From Candidatus Thorarchaeota archaeon MP11T_1 (GTDB lineage Archaea > Asgardarchaeota > Thorarchaeia > Thorarchaeales > Thorarchaeaceae), in the NCBI GenBank assembly GCA_002825515.1, contig PJET01000077.1, forward strand, positions 1 through 7,880: a DNA stretch of 7,880 bases. Reading direction: 5' to 3'. Below the pieces are notes generated by a model. The model was not told the DNA's origin and made no database searches. It saw only the letters and a list, made by a program, of their open reading frames with translations. A program made the translations under genes and the position numbers. Shown here piece after piece: positions 6,501 to 7,880 of this stretch (position 1 is the first letter of the stretch; every line of letters starts with the position of its first letter).

Positions 6501-7364
6501 ATGCCCGATACTCTCGAATCAATCATGGCTGAACTTCAGTCAAGAATCAACACTGAGGATACAACCACAAAGGTTTCCCAAGAGGAGATTGAGGAGCAGA
6601 AAGCAGATACTGTTGTTGTGATGCCAGCTGGTGGGAAGGGAACCAGAATCCGTGCAGAAACTCATAGTGAAGAAATCAACAAGGTCATGATTAAAATCGA
6701 CGGTGAGAGGAGCATGATCGAGAAGACCGTTCAGGATTATGCTGAGTGCGGCATCGACAAGTTCGTGGTTTTGACAGGATTTCTTGCTGACAAGTTGGAG
6801 GAACATCTTGGCGATGGGTCTAGATGGGGAGTTGAAATCAGATACTCCGAAGATCCTGAAGGAAAGAAGGTTGGGAATGCTGGAGCTATCCTGAATGCAC
6901 TAAATAATGGATCAATCGATGACAAGCTGACCTCTATTGTTCACAATCCTGATGATGTGATAGTTGGAATAAAACGACCGTATGGTGAAGTCTTCATTGA
7001 GGGTCATCTTAAGGGTCGAAAGAATGGCTGTATCGGCACATTTGTTGTAGTTCCTCAGACTCCCTTTCAATACTCTGGATTGATCATCAGTAAAGGAAAA
7101 GTACAGGACATCTCCAAGTATCCGCCAGTGGCTATTCCTGCACATACAGGGATTACTATTTTCGATCCAGAGGTCTACGAATATTTCCGGAAGATGGTGT
7201 CTCTCGAGGTTGAATCTTCGTTTGAGAATATTATCTGTCCATTAATAGCAAAGGAAGGTCGATTGTTTGGAACTAATATCCCATCTAATACTTGGATTCC
7301 AATCAACGATCTCAAAGGGCTTGAGGAGGCTAGAAAAGCTCTACAAGGAAGCTCTACACCATGA
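6501..7364 (+). CDS. Sugar-phosphate nucleotidyltransferase-like protein
   Basis: The protein belongs to the NTP_transferase (RmlA/GlmU/GalU-like) group, which joins a sugar 1-phosphate to an NTP to give a nucleotide sugar and pyrophosphate. About 36 charged, probably disordered residues precede the core. The signature is VVMPAGGKGTRIR (39-51), with Lys61 in NKVMIKI at the usual PKxLxP position but without the proline. VGNAGAI (124-130) matches the conserved (G)TAGAI loop, the NPDD segment (149-152) stands where the metal-binding aspartate region is expected, and HTGITIFDPEV (215-225) and WIPIND (265-270) match later core segments. No left-handed beta-helix acyltransferase domain follows (287 aa). 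The deviations leave nucleotide and sugar open. The start may be ATG 6501 or the internal ATG at 6525 (M9). The stop overlaps the next gene as ATGA. Confidence 0.85.
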   Translation: MPDTLESIMAELQSRINTEDTTTKVSQEEIEEQKADTVVVMPAGGKGTRIRAETHSEEINKVMIKIDGERSMIEKTVQDYAECGIDKFVVLTGFLADKLEEHLGDGSRWGVEIRYSEDPEGKKVGNAGAILNALNNGSIDDKLTSIVHNPDDVIVGIKRPYGEVFIEGHLKGRKNGCIGTFVVVPQTPFQYSGLIISKGKVQDISKYPPVAIPAHTGITIFDPEVYEYFRKMVSLEVESSFENIICPLIAKEGRLFGTNIPSNTWIPINDLKGLEEARKALQGSSTP

Positions 7365-7849
7365 GGATGGTCCGTCCCGAACTGAAAAAGGGTCTAGGAG
7401 TTCTTGGTCTGTTCATTGTCCTCATAGTAGTCAATAGTCTTCTACAACCGATTCCATATTCTCAATCTAAATACACATTTGTAGACCTTGATATCGTCCG
7501 GGACAATCCAACTGTATTCTATGATCAAAACATATCATCCACGACAACAGTTGAAAGTGTTTGGTATTTGAGACCTAATTTTTATATATCAACTCCTGAA
7601 GAAATGTTTCTCTCTATTCGCCGTGATGCATGGGACCCACCAATGATAGTCCCTGGAGATCGTATTTACATCCGAGGTACTGTTCATAATCGAACTGTAT
7701 TTCTTCATGAATTCTATGTCTTAAACTACAGTAGTTCGATAATTCGTTCTGTTCCGGGTATCATTCTGTTTGGTGTGATATTCTTCCAAATCTTTACTAT
7801 AGACTTCAAGCGTCTGGCTTTCGTGCCAAGGAGGCGTGACGATGCCTGA
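7361..7849 (+). CDS. Two-helix membrane protein with an outward beta-rich domain, unknown function
   Basis: I do not recognise a named family. The 162 residues have a short basic N-terminus, a hydrophobic helix at about 11-28, a polar domain at about 30-128, a second helix at about 130-147, and a basic tail (FKRLAFVPRRRDDA). By the positive-inside rule both ends are cytoplasmic and the middle domain faces outside. That domain is beta-rich: YTFVDLDIV, a variable loop, then PGDRIYIRGTV followed by TVFLHEFYVL, a pattern suggestive of an OB-like barrel, though this is inference. Three N-x-S/T sequons (N57, N110, N122) lie in it, fitting archaeal surface glycosylation. ATG 7361 overlaps the upstream stop by four bases, so translation is probably coupled; ATG 7367 is an alternative. 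The 3' end overlaps the next start by 8 nt. Confidence 0.8.
   Translation: MRMVRPELKKGLGVLGLFIVLIVVNSLLQPIPYSQSKYTFVDLDIVRDNPTVFYDQNISSTTTVESVWYLRPNFYISTPEEMFLSIRRDAWDPPMIVPGDRIYIRGTVHNRTVFLHEFYVLNYSSSIIRSVPGIILFGVIFFQIFTIDFKRLAFVPRRRDDA
7828..7834 (+). promoter_or_regulatory. Strong Shine-Dalgarno for the last gene
   Basis: AAGGAGG, 7 nt before the ATG at 7842, is the strongest ribosome-binding site seen in the window. It lies inside the coding region of the preceding membrane protein and is the main reason to accept a gene start at 7842 despite only 13 codons being visible. Confidence 0.75.
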
Positions 7850-7880
7850 TGTTCTAACACACCTGATGGTTGGAGTATCA
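7842..7880 (+). CDS. N-terminus of probable membrane-bound metal-dependent hydrolase (YdjM/DUF457-like), cut by right edge
   Basis: Thirteen codons are visible, reading MPDVLTHLMVGVS. A strong AAGGAGG site 7 nt upstream and the 8-nt overlap with the previous gene's end make this a real translated start. The opening, with Asp3 and the TH pair followed by a hydrophobic stretch, is the usual beginning of YdjM/DUF457 membrane-bound metal-dependent hydrolases, in which the early Asp and His are thought to be metal ligands. With so few residues the family call is tentative. The arrangement suggests translational coupling with the membrane protein upstream. Confidence 0.6.
   Translation, partial: MPDVLTHLMVGVS

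Noticed and set aside
1..7880. CRISPR array, tRNA, rRNA, insertion sequence or tandem repeats
   Set aside because: I read the non-coding gaps for these and found none; gaps are short (15-116 nt) and no repeated units or transposase motifs were seen.

Overview
The window looks archaeal. It carries a HypC-type hydrogenase maturation chaperone, a PurB of archaeal type, a WecC-like nucleotide-sugar dehydrogenase, an archaeal PflX-like (COG1313-type) radical SAM protein, and short leaders with A/T-rich boxes about 25-35 nt before several starts. The moderate base composition and the style of the small membrane protein would fit an Asgard lineage such as Thorarchaeia. That placement is an impression, not a demonstration. 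No rRNA, tRNA, CRISPR array, insertion sequence or other mobile element was seen, and coding density is high.

Layout. Positions 1-3921 hold four minus-strand genes read right to left: a nucleotide-sugar dehydrogenase (3921-2623), adenylosuccinate lyase purB (2561-1203), a conserved protein of unknown function (1158-391), and the N-terminal 125 residues of an ABC-2-type ATPase (375-1, running off the left edge). Gaps of 15 to 61 nt suggest a single transcript. A divergent intergenic region of about 116 nt (3922-4037) should carry promoters for both directions.

Positions 4038-7880 hold six plus-strand genes: a carbamoyltransferase-fold protein whose catalytic motifs are missing (4038-5003), a PflX-like radical SAM protein with an extra four-cysteine cluster (5048-6151), hypC (6207-6443), a sugar-phosphate nucleotidyltransferase-like protein (6501-7364), a two-helix membrane protein with an outward domain (7361-7849), and the first 13 codons of a likely membrane-bound metal-dependent hydrolase of the YdjM/DUF457 type (7842 onward). 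The last three overlap one another (ATGA, then an 8-nt overlap) and are probably translationally coupled.

How they may work together. The dehydrogenase and the nucleotidyltransferase both suit nucleotide-sugar supply for surface glycans or protein glycosylation, and the membrane protein carries three N-glycosylation sequons in its predicted outward domain. PurB belongs to purine and AMP synthesis. The most notable group is 4038-6443: a catalytically degenerate carbamoyltransferase homologue, a radical SAM enzyme and HypC in a row. HypC carries the Fe(CN)2CO unit of NiFe hydrogenase, whose cyanides come from carbamoyl phosphate and whose CO source in anaerobes is unsettled, so a link to cofactor assembly is an attractive but speculative reading. 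Most other open frames in the window are antisense shadows.
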